From NCBI RefSeq assembly GCF_000189635.1, contig NW_002476218.1, forward strand, positions 434,001-498,000: DNA of 64,000 nucleotides. The letters run 5' to 3'. A program made the translations under genes and the position numbers. The notes below the pieces were generated by a model, which was not told where the DNA came from, ran no database searches, and saw nothing but the letters and a program-made list of their open reading frames with translations. This DNA comes from Tetrahymena thermophila SB210. Its lineage: Eukaryota; Ciliophora; Oligohymenophorea; Hymenostomatida; Tetrahymenidae. Shown here in pieces: positions 48,501 to 62,126 of the stretch (its first letter is position 1; each line of letters begins with the position of its first letter).

Positions 48501-50618
48501 AGAAACAATTTAGAATACAAATAAGTAACTAAACACATTTATTTAGGAAAAGATGTACTTGGTAAAGTAGCTCGAAGCTAAGAAGTTTGATTAATAATTG
48601 TAGGAAGATAATGTAACCAGATGCCAAAATAGACTAAAAGCTCTTTAAAAGTAAATGGACGAATAAGAATAGAATGCAAAAGAAAGATAAGTCATCAAGT
48701 AGGAACTTGAAAAATTTGAAAGTGAATATCATGAATATGATGGATAAATCATGGAATTAAATAAAAAAATAACCGATATTGATGAGAAAATTAACAAATC
48801 AGGTGGCTAAGAACTTAAGCAATAACAAGAAATTTGCAAGAATATTTAAAATGTAGCTTTATTTATATTCATTTTTTAAATTACTTAGATGATATAATTT
48901 TTTTATTTTTTATAAAGTAAACCTTAGAGTTGCAAGCAGACGTCAACAAAAAAACTGCTAAATTAAAAGACTTAGAAAAAACTTTAAAGAACAACGAAAG
49001 AGAAAAGAATGAGACATAGGAGAGAATCAAAAAAATAAAAGCTAGTATTGATCCATTAAAAGATTAGTAATAAAAACTTGAAGAAGATGCTGTTAAGGTA
49101 TTCAAAGATTAACAATAAGCTGAATAGCAGTTAGCAATGTTACAAGAGTAGCAAAAGCAAAGAGATGAATAAAAGGCTGGAATTGAAAAAATTATTAAAG
49201 ATATGAAGGATGCTTTAGAGAAATTAAAAAAAGAAAAAGATGACTTTGAAGCTAAAATTAAGTAAGTTTTGTATTAATAAAAAATATTGATAATAATTTT
49301 CTTTTTATAAAATAAATAGCAAAGCAAAAGAAGATTAGAACAGAAGTGAACATGTTATTGCCAATAACAGAAATACTTACAAAGAAATTACTAAATCATA
49401 TGATTTCTTACAATTCATTGATGAAATTGCTGGCTATTAAATTAATGAGAGTGAGGATAAGAAATCTGATGACCAAAATAGTAAAAAAATTTAAATAATT
49501 TGCATTATTAAATTAAGCTCTTAATAAAGATTTAGATAATATTTCTATCCTTGAAGAATCTATCATGCAATCTATGATGGATGAAGAGAAAAACACTTAA
49601 GATAAAGAGGATGATGAAGAAATTCCAGAAAATAATGATAAATAAAATAAAAAAATTAGATCAAGCAAAAACACTAAGAAAATAAGTAGTATTGATGTTT
49701 ATGATGATATTGGTTAAGAATTGATTGAATAACTTGAAAATCACAGAGAATCATTAAAAATTGAAAAGGCTAAGGCTGAAGAAAAATTAAAGAGCATGAC
49801 TAACGATGCCAACATCACTACTATTACTGAATTTAAAAATAAGTACATTGAATTTAAGTCCAAAAAGGAAGAATTTGAAAGAGTTAAAAATAGAATCTCA
49901 GAGCTTAAAGTAGATATTGATCGTCTTAAAAAAGAAAGATTTGAAAAATTCATGAGCGGCTTTAACCTTATCTCAGCTAAGCTAAAAGAAACATATTAAG
50001 TAAGCTTTTATATTTAATAAGATAGCATTTTTTTTAATATAAACATTTTATTTAATTTTTTAATTGCAATAAAAACATAGACATTAACAAATGGTGGTGA
50101 TGCTGAACTTGAATTAATTGACTCTCTCGATCCTTTCTCAGATGGTGTTAATTTCACAGTAAGACCTCCTAAAAAATCTTGGAAATAAATCTCAAAGCTA
50201 TCAGGTACATAATTTAAAACATTTTTTAGAAATAAAATTTGATTAATAATTAATTAATTGTAAAGGTGGTGAAAAGACTTTAAGTTCTCTTTCTTTAGTT
50301 TTTGCTTTGCATTATTACAAGCCAACTCCATTATACTTTATGGATGAAATCGATGCTGCCTTAGATTTCAAGAATGTATCAATTGTTGGTAATTATATCC
50401 AAGAAAGAACTAAAAATGCACAATTCATTATTATTTCCTTAAGAAATAATATGTTTGAGCTTGCCAACAAATTAGTTGGAGTCTACAAAACATACGATAC
50501 TACTAAAACTATTGCAATCATTCCTGAATTAATTTATTAAAAAATTCAACACTTGAATGATGATAAGACTGACACTAATTAAAACTAGAATGAAGATAAA
50601 GACAATAAGAGCAACTGA
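45543..50618 (+). CDS. SMC4: condensin subunit SMC4
   Basis: Twelve exons: 45543-45627, 45785-46071, 46134-46457, 46532-46924, 47086-47634, 47711-47856, 47993-48260, 48331-48852, 48918-49261, 49320-49999, 50081-50204 and 50266-50618. About 1,347 residues. The head has [20 protein letters not shown] and Walker [10 protein letters not shown] (67-75). The SMC4-typical block NNRFLILQGEVEQISLMKP and [13 protein letters not shown] follow. A long coiled coil leads to the hinge (about 555-720; [20 protein letters not shown], then [13 protein letters not shown]), a second coiled coil, signature LSGGEKT (1229-1235) and Walker [13 protein letters not shown] (from 1253). SMC4 pairs with SMC2 in condensin to compact chromosomes. 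The frame breaks once inside exon 10. Removing 49451-49481 (31 nt, GT..AG) restores it exactly, but an indel in the A-run at 49483-49489 is also possible. Confidence 0.96.
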
Positions 50619-50660
50619 TAAAAAATAGTTTCAAATAATTAAATTAATGTTTTGTAATCA

Positions 50661-50690
50661 ATCTATCTATCTATCTATCCATCCATCCAT
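50661..50690. repeat. (ATCT)n(ATCC)n microsatellite
   Basis: Compound tetranucleotide run just downstream of the SMC4 stop, probably in its 3' flank. The rest of 50619-51159 is plain AT-rich spacer with no gene seen. Confidence 0.8.
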
Positions 50691-51159
50691 ACTTTATTAT
50701 TTTAGAGTGAGTGTAATTTTAAAATCATCTATTTTCCTTAATAAAAATTTTTGTATGTATAAAACAATAATAATTTCCCTTAAATAATTTTAGTTAAAGT
50801 ATTTTTACTTTTAAATAAATGATTGAATTAGTTAATAATATCTAAAATAATTGTTTAATACTTTTAATCATAAATTGAAATAAGATATTTTTTTTTTCTT
50901 TTTGTTTTAACAAATAAGTAAAATAATTTTTATTATTTAAAATTAAATGGTTTTTTAAAAGTGTAATAAAAATCTTATAAAGATAAAAAGATGATTTTAA
51001 AAAAATTTAAAAAATATAAAAAGATGATTTTAAAATAGTCTTATACAATTATTTACTTAATAGATATTATTTTTAATTAATAATTTTAGTTCATATTGAT
51101 ATTTAATATCATTAAAGTAGCACTAATTAGTAAAAATCAATTTTTTAATAGAAAGTTAT

Positions 51160-52867
51160 ATGATCTGTGTTGATTTTAAAGCTCCAAGATAAAATTAGCT
51201 TAGAGAAGTTGAGAACTAAGCTTAAGACAATATTGAATACTAGAAAATGTCTTTTTAGGAACTTTTTGCTGCTATTATAGATAAGTTGGCAAAGTTGTCT
51301 AATTAATCTGAATATTTAGATGTCTTAATAGAAGTTTAAAATAGACTAGATTAAGATGCCTAAAAGTTTGAATTCTCATCTAAAATCTCACAACTAAAAT
51401 CTTGTATGAAAAAATCTAAGGAATTAAATGACTATTTATAAAAAAATAGTGAGAATAAAGCTCTTGTTTTAAAAAAAATATAAGACAATTTTGAAATTAT
51501 TGAAAATGATAATGAAATATGTTTGATTGAAGAACTTGAAATCAGAAGAAAAATGAATAGAAAATATGAAAAACTAATTGAAAAGCATTTATAGCAAGCA
51601 GTAATTTATTTTATATTTCAATAGTTTGTTAAATTATTTATTTAATTAGAAAATTGCAAAGTAGATTTTATCCTAAGTAGAAACAGATTCTTACTTTTAA
51701 GAAATTTTGGACAAAAGTGGTAAAGCAAGTATAGATCTAAGCAATCAAAAATTATTGTAATAGTTTAATTCAAAAAAATTTGAGCTAGATGAATATAGTT
51801 ATTGGTAAATATTATTTAAACATAATTAATTTGCTAATTAATTTTCTATAGTAACGATTAATAGTTGTAAACTCAAGCACAAATAAAAGCCTTAGGAGCT
51901 GGTATTGCTAAAAATTAACAACTCGAAGAGCTATCATTGAACTTATTGTAATAGATTAAGTATAAAAAGTAGATTTTCATTATTTTTAAAAAGTGGAACA
52001 GGAATTAATTCAGGAAGATTACAAGCACTATCTAATGGATTAGCTAAAAATAAAAAATTAAAAACTTTAGACCTTAATTTAGGGTAATTTAAGAAACATT
52101 CTTTTCATTACTAATTAAGACAATAAATTTTATTATAAAAAAGAGGAAATTTGATAAACCAACAAGATGTGCAAATTTTAAACACTTTTTTGTTGTAAAA
52201 CTCAACTTTAGAGAATCTTTAATTAAATTTAAAGTAAACATTATTTTTTTTTTAATATTCAATAATAATGCTAATTCTTTTTAGTTATAATATTATACTT
52301 GGAGGAGGATTAAAGGATTTGGGGTATGCGTTTTAAAAAAATGTAAATTTGAAAAGTATCAAACTTGAAATATTGGAAAATGATGTTAGTAAAAGAGGAT
52401 AAAAATTATATGATTAATTTGTTAAAAAGAGATCAGGCATAAGTGCAAAGTAAAATACAATTAATAGATATCTAATTTATGAATTTTTTTTTAAAGTATT
52501 AAATAAGGAATTGAATGTAAGTAGTATGAAATCTTCAAAGATTTTCACTAAAAAAGAATTAGCAGTATTTAGGAAATTATAGCCAAACAAAAATTATAAA
52601 TTAAGTGTGATTGTTTGTATTCATTAAATTGAATTATTTTATTTGCATATGTATTTAAATTTAATATAAATTATTTAAACTTTATTAAAAATTTAAGAAT
52701 CAAGCAAGGCTAGGTTGGTATTTCAGACATTTTAAGCATAAAATATTTTAAAGCTATAAAAATAAATAATCTAAATGATTTACTAAATTATTTTAGTTCA
52801 AGAAACAAACAAAATATTTGTAATTTTAGTAATAAAATAAAAAATTTTTATTAAATAAAATTTATGA
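51160..52867 (+). CDS. leucine-rich-repeat protein
   Basis: Six exons, 51160-51600, 51650-51804, 51852-51947, 51994-52083, 52144-52233 and 52285-52867, with GT..AG introns and consistent phases; about 484 residues. The first 150 residues are charged and helical (ELFAAIIDKLAKLSNQSEYL, then ILSQVETDS after the first intron), a probable coiled coil. From about residue 200 come leucine-rich repeats of the ribonuclease-inhibitor-like ciliate type: GAGIAKNQQLEELSLNL, LSNGLAKNKKLKTLDLNLG, LNTFLLQNSTLENLQLNL and GYAFQKNVNLKSIKLEI. The small middle exons each carry about one repeat. The last 100 codons are AT-rich and Ile/Lys/Gln-heavy, so the true end could lie earlier after an unseen intron. It probably acts in protein binding; the partner is unknown. 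Confidence 0.8.
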
Positions 52868-53181
52868 GAAAATTGAAGAATATATACTTGTTTGATTAAA
52901 ATAAATAGTTTAAAAATAAATTTAAAATTATTAAATTATTATTTTAAATAATTTAAATTGATTTTTCTAAAATAGAATAGCAAATTATTTTAAATATTTT
53001 ATTGGCAAAAATACACATTTGATTTTATACAATAAAAGTTATAAATTTTTATTTAATTATTCATTTAATTTTTTTATTTACATTTTTAAGCTTAAAATAG
53101 GAAAGTATTTGGTTACTTTATTGAATTATAAATTGTTTCAAGTATTTTAATGTTTATACTTAATGGATTATTTAATGAACT

Positions 53182-56100
53182 TCAATTAGGCTTTGAAATT
53201 TATGGTAAAAGAAATACATCTTTAAATAGTTGTTTATTTGATCTTGATCTGAATTTTGTAAGCTAGAATTTTTTTCTTTTTTCTTTAAATATATCATAAG
53301 CTTAGATCTGATTCGTATTCTACTTCGCTTTGCGTTTTTGTCTTCTTCTCTTTTTCCTTCTTTCATCTCTTTTTAGTAACTTTTAAATTGTTTTTTAGAA
53401 TTTTTCTTTGTCAAGCACAAATCTATTTTCGTGCTCACCTGAAGCTTAAGTTGAAGAATCATCAAAATCATTTTAAGAAGAAGATTAATAATTAGAAGCT
53501 AAATCTAAATTGAGTAAATTTAGATAATTTTCTCTATGATCTTAAGCAAATTTCCTCTTCAAAATAATTATAATTTTGTAGAGAGAATCCCAATCATTTA
53601 GCATATACATATCACTTTCACTTAAATACTTTTTCCATACATGCTTATAGCGGTCTACTGCTCTTTTGTAAGCTTAATTTTAATTAGGTTAATCTTAATC
53701 AAAACTGTTGGCTTATTATTTTTAACCTGTTTCTTTCATAGATATTTCTTTGAGTTTATTAAGTTAATCATCAAGGAGAATTTCATATTAATAATCGCGT
53801 TAGTTAAATCTTTTTGAGGGTGATGCAAGTAACCTTTCCCCTTTGCTTTAATTTTATTTATTCTTTTTAGTAGGATGAGGTAAAGTTTTAATAGTATAAT
53901 TTGGTTCTAATATTTATTCTATTTGCTTAATTTTTCCTCTACCTTTATCAAAAGATTTGTTCACTTTATCTCTTAGTTCATCAGCTCCAATTTTTGGATT
54001 AAGTAGAACTTTTTTAGGTACATCAAGCTATGCATTTCTCTTTGTTTGATATATAGAATTACTAAATTCATTAAGAAAATCTGTTTTACTTAAATCGTTT
54101 AATTCTTTATCAAATATGTTCATTTCTTTATTTATTTACTCTTTTTGAAGTATTTTTGCTTTTAAATTTCTTAGAAACTCAGGAATTAAAACAGAATTGT
54201 CAGATGTTTCAAACTTTGGAGAAGTTATTAAAGATTATTTAGTAAATTAATATAATTTAGATTAAAACTTTTATGAGTTATCAATTTATTTTTTTTCCTC
54301 TTCTTCGTAATTTTTCTTTATGTTAGCTTCAAACTATTGCTAAAATTGCCCTTATTGATTATGATTAAAAAATGAATAATTCGTTCCTGTTTGCTCATTT
54401 TCCTACTATCCATCATAGTTAAAATATGGCTTATTGGCTGAGTTTCCTAAATCTTTATTTTAGAAAGATGAAGAAAGTCCTCCAGGTGTAACTCTTTTTG
54501 TAATTCTTATGTCTTTTTTGGGAGAAAATTATTTTTTTGGTGGGCTTTGATGATTTATGCCTTTTTTTAAATGGGTTTCAATGGCTTCTTTCTAAAATGT
54601 TTTGTTTAAATCCTTTTAAGCTTAATTCTATAGCTTCTAAGACTCTTTTTCAAGAAGAGGATTTTAGTATATTTATTTAGATTAACTGAAATTCTATCTT
54701 GATTAATTATTAGAGTCTCCTTATAAAAAACTATTTCTCATTTATTTTTATCTACTAGATCCTCTGCTTGATAAGGCTATAGAGTGAAATTACTTTTAAA
54801 AAGGTTAACCTAATGAATCAGGTAATTATCCAACATCTTCTCTTGTATTATTTATATTCTAATAATTTTCTTAATTTTGATTCTAATTTGTTTAGCCTTC
54901 AGAAAAAGTTTTATTCACAGCTTGATTTGGCTACAATGAAGTGCTTCTTACTTAGGGAACTAGAAAGGAAGAATCAATTTAGTAATTTTAAATTGGATTT
55001 TCTCCTCTATTTCTCAGATAAATTTTTGTTTAATCGTTATTCTTTGGTTATGGATTGATATGTTTACCTAATACAGGAATTTTAACTATCTTTTTAAGTA
55101 CGATATTCCCTCTCTCATCATAGTCTACTTCAAATTATTACTATTTATTATCTTAATAAGTGGTATGTTACAATCCATTATTCTAATCTTACTAAATTTA
55201 TTTTAATATTTGCTGCTTTTGGCTAATTAATTATTAGTTGAAGTCCTTTTATTATAGCTAATTCAATTTTTATCTAATCAAGTCTTTGCTTTCCCCTAAC
55301 TGCTAAAAAGATTCTTAGTAGTTTAGTTGAGGACTTATTGAAGCAATCATAGCTCCATGTTACCTTTAGCTTAACTTAGAACCTTCGTCTTGCATAATAG
55401 TAGCTGATTTATCTTATGAGCTTTTAATACCTTTATCTACCTGTTAATTATCAATTTATTGAGGGATTGTTTTTCCCATCTATGAAGTTATTTCATTATT
55501 AATAGTATCAATAGCCTTTTCAAATATCGATACAAGATCGTATATTCTATCTTCTTCTTCCTCTCCAAATATACTAGAGAGTTTTAAAATTACATTTTCA
55601 CCCATTTCATTTAACCTTAAATAATTCCATTCACACCAAGCTCTATAATAACGTAAGTTTTTCTTTTTTTACTTAGCATATATTTCTTTTTAACGCTCAA
55701 ATTCCTCGAAAAACTCAAATCTCAAATTTTCTATTTCAAGCGTATTTTTAAGCATCGAATCTTTAATTCCCTCTTCACCATCAGATATTTGTAGAAATAT
55801 GCTGAACATGAATATTACAAATAATTCAATATCCAAGAATTCACACCAAGTAGTACACAAATCAAATAAAAACTTACAAAATACTTCATTAGTAATATGA
55901 AATTTAACAATCTTAAAAGCTTCATGCTCCTTAAACATATCAATAAATTGCAAATATTCTTCTACAGGTAAAGTAAGACTTTCTTTATCAGCTTTATAAT
56001 TCAATTAAAATATAAAATTTAAAGAATATAATATTATAAATTTAAAAAAATATTATTCTCTTCCAAAAAAATAGTAAATTACTCTTTTCTATTTCTAATT

Positions 56101-56437
56101 TTAAGTTGAGCACATCTGTCTCATTCGAAGAGTAAAGATCTGCATAATTGAAGCATTCAGTTATTTCTTTAACCCAATCATTTAAAGCAGAGACAAAAGC
56201 ATTTGATAAATCAAATTGGGGAAGCAGGCATTTTTAAACTTTTAAATTAAATTCTATAAATTCTAAAAAATTCATTTAAAAATCTTGTGGATGTTTGTAA
56301 TTCTGTTATATATCAGGTTTATTTTTTCTAAAAAGGGCGAATGTCCATTAAGAAGTAATTTCTTAAAACAACGGGTGGTAAAAAATAGCTAAAGACCGAT
56401 CAATATCAGAAGGTCTATTATTTAGTGATTAACTCAT
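53182..56437 (-). CDS. large unrecognised Gln-rich protein with basic C-terminus
   Basis: Two exons, 56083-56437 and 53182-55991, GT..AG intron with matching phase; 1,054 residues. It starts MSQSLNNRPSDIDRSLAIFY. The first 320 residues look folded and helical, with many aromatics and cysteines (YHPLFQEITSQWTFALFRK, VKEITECFNYADLYSS, TNEVFCKFLFDLCTTWCEFL, YYRAWCEWNYLRLNEMGENV). The middle 550 residues are Gln/Asn/Lys-rich and likely disordered. A second conserved-looking stretch lies near residues 880-930 (AYKRAVDRYKHVWKKYLSES, then DMYMLNDWDSLYKIIIILKR). Residues 993-1008 form a dense basic cluster (RDERRKKRRRQKRKAK), a plausible nuclear localisation signal. No known domain was recognised. 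The second exon runs 2.8 kb without TGA. A nuclear role is inferred only from the basic cluster. Confidence 0.8.
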
Positions 56438-57290
56438 ATTATAATCGAAAAGTATTTAATTTCTTTTAATAATTTCTAAAAGTAATTAATGTCTTCTAAA
56501 TATGTTAAAAGCTTTTGAATCAATTATTTTTAATTAAATTATCAAGCTATAAAAACCAATTATTTCTATTAGTATTTACCATTCATTTACATTAAATATT
56601 ATATAAATTATTAATAATATAAATTAATTAAATAAATAAGATAATTTACAACGAATTTCAATTAATATCTTATTTAATAAATCTAATTAGCTTTTTGAAT
56701 TAAACCAAAATAAGCAAACAAACAAATCAGTCCTTTAAAACAAACATTTTATTAAATTTATCTTTTCAAGCTAGCTAAAATATAAAAATTGCTTTTATTA
56801 CAATTACATAGCTTTATTAATATCTATCTTGGCCTTATAAGAAAGTCATCAAATTTTAAAATTATTTTTGTAACAGATTAATTGGCATTTATTTTTAAAA
56901 ATTATTTTTTTATTGTTTAAATAAATTTGAAATAAATAAATATAACAAGCAAATGTTTAAACAATTTTACTATTTAAAAACAATAGAAATGAGGTCTTTT
57001 GAATCTTTAAAATACTAAAAAATAAAATAATATACTTAAAATAAAGAATATATGATAGAATATCTTAATAATTAAATATAGAAAAACAAACTTCAGAAAT
57101 CATTAAATTTAAAATGGATGTTGAAATACTCATCTTAGAAGTTATGGACGGACGGACACAAGGAGATGCAATTTTTTAAAATAAAAAATCTTCTATTGAA
57201 AGAAAAACCTTGTAAATTAAAATAAATAAATATTAATAATTATCAAATAATACAAATAATTAATAGATAATAATTATAGCGCAAAAGGAA
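56438..57290. other. divergent intergenic region
   Basis: Lies between the heads of the Gln-rich gene (minus) and DNAI4 (plus). AT-rich with a few short G-rich breaks near 57130-57160. No coding frame or repeat was recognised; both promoters are expected here. Confidence 0.5.
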
Positions 57291-60200
57291 ATGGACGCAT
57301 CAACATTAAGAGCTGGTACAACAAGAGCTAATATGTAAATGAGTTCAAAAGCTGGACTCAAATCTGGTCCTACTATGGCAGGGTAATTAGCAATTTAAGA
57401 TAGCAGATTATAAGCACATAGCTGAAACCATATTTGATTTTCAAAAAAGAAAAATACTTTAAATTTTGAAACTCACAGCTAATTTTTGTTTTTTGTATTG
57501 ATTTTTGTATGCAGCTGGCATATTAATTAACAAACTACTAAATAATATAACAACTACAAAAATATACTAAAAATTCACCTAAAATGCATCCTAGATGATA
57601 AAATTTCTTCTTTTAAAGTAAAAAGCTAGCAGGTGGTACCACTAGGTTGCCTTAGGGCAGTAAATCGTCCAAGCAAGCAGGATAGTCTAAGATGAAAACT
57701 ACGGGATCAGAAAGAGATAATGAATATGTAATGGAGGGTAATGTTAATGTAACTCCTAAAAGGTAAAAAATTATTTTAAGACAGATTATTTAAATATAAA
57801 CTTAAAATTGATTACAAAAAATATTTTTTTGGCTTTCTAAGCACATTTTTCAAACAAATAGGCTTATAACATAGTAAATGAAAGAATTAGCTTAAGAGTT
57901 TCAAAAGCACGAATAAGAATAAGCTGAAAAATAAAAGAAATTAAAATAGTCATTTAAACCACAAACTTCATTATTAGAATCCTCGATGAGGAGTGCATAA
58001 TAGAGCGTTGTAAGCATTTAAATAATATTTTGGTTTTATTTTAAATAATTAACAATAAATTTGCTTTTTTTTAGACATATTTTTTAAAAAATAAACGATT
58101 TGCAATTATTTTTGAATTACTATTCTATACAATTAATAGATTGCTCAAAATTTTTATTTTAATAGGATAAGAGTTCTGGCAGTGAAAACAAAACAAGTAG
58201 CGCAAATATAAAGGAGTCTTCTATGATGGATAGTAGTAGACGTTCCGAAATATATTCTGAATCAGAAGAAGAATCTGTAAGCTTGTTTGTTCAATATTTT
58301 TAAGATATTTACAATTTAATTTCTACCTTTTAATGAATATCTTACAATAAATTTCAAATTTTTTGAGCTTAGATAAAAAAATAACTATTATTTGATAAGT
58401 TAGCCAAAAAATATATAATAGATTTTATGAACTAAGTCTAATAGTTCAATACGATTTGAGCAAGTATTTAAATAATTAAATTTATTTTATAATAGAGACT
58501 TAAAGAGGAGCGTGAAAAGAAGGCAAAAAAGGCTAAATAACTTAGTGAAGACGATAAGGAAAAAGATGTCATAATCAATTTATAAGAATCTGAAACAGAG
58601 ATATTATTATATATGTAATAAACAAATTCAAATCATATGATTAATTAATATTATAAAATAAACAATAAAGTCCATCTTCATTAGTTTCAAGCTCATCTGT
58701 ACAAATAAATTAAAACTAAATAAGGGATGAAAATACCAAAAACCCAACTGCAATTATTTTAGAAAGAAACCAAAAGTATGAATAACATTGCTAAGATATT
58801 ATTGGCAGTGATAAGTTTTCTAAGAGAGCTGCTTAAACATTTAAGTATGCTCCTAAGTAACAGTAATAGTAATCTAATAGAATTGAAAGAGCTGAGAAAG
58901 GTGTGTTTGCAGCTGTTTGGGATTTGTATGATGCATAACTATAAGAATAGTACAACGAATATGAATAACTATAAAATGAAATATAAAAAAATATTGATTT
59001 AGAGTTAAAGAAAGCTCTAAAAAATCCATTTTGCTTACTTCCTCTTGATGTTAAATCTATCAACTTACACTCTAGAGCTGAAGTACCTGGTGATACTCGT
59101 CTTTTGACTGAGAAAATGAGCAGTAAAACCTACAAGCCAGGACATACTGCTTCAGTAAATAATAATACACTTAATCCTTCATAAGATGATACAGGACCTC
59201 GTGATTCTTCTTTCTCAAATTTGAAAGAGTATTTAATTTAATTTAAATAAAAAATTTATAATAATAAAATATTTAAAGCGTTTCAGGCACTAAACTAAAG
59301 AGACAGTTTGAAAGCTAAAATTTAGTGACAAAATCTTATGGTGGTAATAAGGTTCATCATGAGTAAATGCTTAAGTAACATAAAGAAACATTAGAAATTT
59401 TAAAGAAAGAAGAATAAAAGCTGATTGAATAAAGACTTGAAAAAGTTAAAAATTAGATAAGTAAATTTAATCCTTATTAAGTTGTTTCTTACTTTTAATT
59501 AAATTATCAATTTTAAAATAAAAAGATGAGGAAGAACAAAAGATCATTTCTAGTGATTCTTTATCGACATATTTAAAATATGTTGATAGAATTCTCAATC
59601 AAAATACTTATCATAAGTAATACATTTTGTATAGAAATTATCCTGAAGTCAAGATTCACAAAAGAGCTGATGATGAGGGTAACAAAAGATTCAACAATAT
59701 GCGTATCAAGAGAATGAAGTAAGGTAATAATGAAGATGAAGATGAAGAAAAAGAAAAGAAAAAAGAAGTTTTAGAGTTCCTTTTCAAATTTAATTGTGAT
59801 ATCACTTAGGATAGAACTGTAAGTTGTGCAGATTGGAATCCAGTTAATAAAGATTTATTGGCTTGTACTTACGGTGAACTTGATTTGAATGTTAACAGAC
59901 AAGGTATGGTTATGTTTTGGACACTTAAGAACCCTAGCTATCCTGAAAGAATTATCAAAACTAAATCACGTAAATTTTTTAATAAATAAAAATCTTACAG
60001 TGCAAATAAAATTTTAAAATATATTTTAGGTTTAACTAGTTGTAAATTTTCTGAGATGAATCCTAATTTACTTGCTACAGGAAGTTATGATGGTATAGTA
60101 GCAATTTATGATATAAGAAAGAAGGGTAATCAACCAATCCTTTGTAACGATTAAACCGAAGGTAAGCATAGTGATGCCATTTGGGAGTTAAATTGGATTG

Positions 60201-61255
60201 GTAAAGGAAACAAAGGTAACGAAAAGGGAGAAAGCTTAGTCAGTATCAGCTCTGATGGTAAAAATTCAAAGATTTTTTCATCATTTAAGCTTTATTTTCA
60301 TTTTCTTTTAATAAAATAAAAAATGAATAAAATAAAAAATATTTTTTATTGCTTAAAATTAATATTTAAATAATTTCAAATATGGTTTGATAATAATTTT
60401 AAAATACAAAAAGGTCGTATTGTTGAATGGAACATGAAGAAAGAATTAGAAAATACAGAATTAATGAGCCTTAAAAAGACATAAAATCCTTCTAGCAAAG
60501 AACAAGCAAATGAAGGAACTAATTTTAGATAGGCAGCTGGTTTTTCTATGGACTTCATTAGGGGAGAATACTCTACTTACTTAGCTGCAACTGATGATGG
60601 ACCTATTCATAGATGCTCTAAAAATTATTCTGGACAATATCTAGAATCGTACTTCGGACATACAGGACCTGTATATAGAGTTCGTTTCAATCCTTTTTGG
60701 TCAGACATTTTTCTTAGTTGTTCTGCTGATTGGAGTTGTCGCCTTTGGAATATTAAAGAAGAATAACCTTTAAGCACATTCTAGGTAAATAAAACTTTAA
60801 GTTACAAATTTTAAAAAAAATAAAAAATAAAAAAAAGTCCTTAGATCTTTAAGATGAAGTTATGGATGTAGAATGGAGTCCAAATTGTTCTACCTTATTT
60901 GCTAGTGTTGCTAAAGATGGAAGAATGGAGCTTTGGGATCTCACTAAAAATAATATGTTAGATCCATTTGCATCAATTATTCCTAAAAACAATGAACCTC
61001 CCTTCCCTCCTAAAACAATGGTAAGATTTGCATAAAGTGCTCCTGTTATTATTACTGGTGATATAGCAGGTGACCTCAATGTCTACAGATTACATGGTAA
61101 ATTATCTTTTAAAAAATCTAATAGCTTAAATTTAATTCATTTTTATTATAGGTTATGAAGATTCCGATCCAAAAGTTTAACATGATAGGTTATTAAAATT
61201 ACTATATCCTTCCGGATATACAAAAGGAGTCAAAGATACAACCGAAGTAGAGTGA
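57291..61255 (+). CDS. DNAI4: axonemal dynein intermediate chain DNAI4/WDR78 (IC138 type)
   Basis: Twelve exons: 57291-57382, 57619-57762, 57862-58009, 58166-58276, 58496-58614, 58671-59228, 59279-59460, 59526-59969, 60030-60257, 60414-60784, 60838-61096 and 61152-61255. All phases agree, giving 919 residues. The N-terminal third is disordered and Ser/Lys-rich. The DNAI4-specific middle follows: ETEILLYIPSSLVSS (from about 196), FSKRAAQTFKYAPK and GVFAAVWDLYDAQ (about 282-294). From about 540 come WD40 repeats, for example TVSCADWNPVNKDLLACTYG, ATGSYDGIVAIYDIRKK, GHTGPVYRVRFNPFWSDIFL, LSCSADWSCRLWNI and VMDVEWSPNCSTLFASVAKD with GRMELWDL. IC138/DNAI4 is a regulatory intermediate chain of inner-arm dynein I1/f that tunes ciliary bending. 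The N-terminal exon joins are less certain than the WD40 part. Confidence 0.93.
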
Positions 61256-62126
61256 TAAAAATGATAAATAATTTAAAAGTACAAATAAAATAATTTAAAA
61301 TATATTTAGAAAGCAATAAATTAAAAATTAATTACCAACCCTAAGTTAAATTGTTTGTTTAATGTGCTTCTATTAAATTCCAAATGAAAGAAAATATGGA
61401 AGGACGAATAGAAGTATTATACAAAATAATTAAAATATTTGTAAGATATTTATATAGTTGTTTCATAGTTTATATTAATTTTCCTTAAAGATGAAAATAA
61501 ATTTAAACAATCAATTTCAATACATTCTTCAAAACTAAATTAATCAATCATAAATTAATTCAAGAATTTTTATTTTTTTAAATTTTAGTTAATTATCTTT
61601 TTTATTACACAGAAAGTAAGTTAAGTTATTTATCATTTTTTTCTTAAATTAATTAACTACATTAAAAACTCGGCTTTTACAAGTCAGTTTTAAAAAACCT
61701 AAGCTGAGAAGGAATTTTTAAAATATGGAATTAAAAAAAGGAAAAAATAATGTTTGTTTTTCAAAAAACCATAATTAATCAGAATAAATATTATTTATTA
61801 TAATTTAGTAACATATAATCCCTTGAAATTTTATGGTTTGTTTGTTTGTTTGATTGTTAATAAGACCTAATTATGGTTGGATTATTAAAATGAAGTATTA
61901 TATTGGAGTAAGAGCACTTTTCTAAATAAATAGTTCATTCTAGTAGACAAAATATGAAAAATAAGCTTAGATTTTTATAAGAAAAGTATTTTTAATTTTA
62001 GAAATATAATTTTTTTTCTTTCATACATACAAAAAAAATAGACAGACATTAAATAATTATTTAACATTAATGTAAATATTTTAAAAATACAAGCCTAGAT
62101 ATTTATTATTTCGATCATTAATTTTG
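61256..62126. other. intergenic stretch between convergent genes
   Basis: AT-rich 3' flanks of DNAI4 (plus) and the CADG-domain gene (minus), with a short TTTG run near 61837-61852. Nothing else recognised. Confidence 0.5.
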
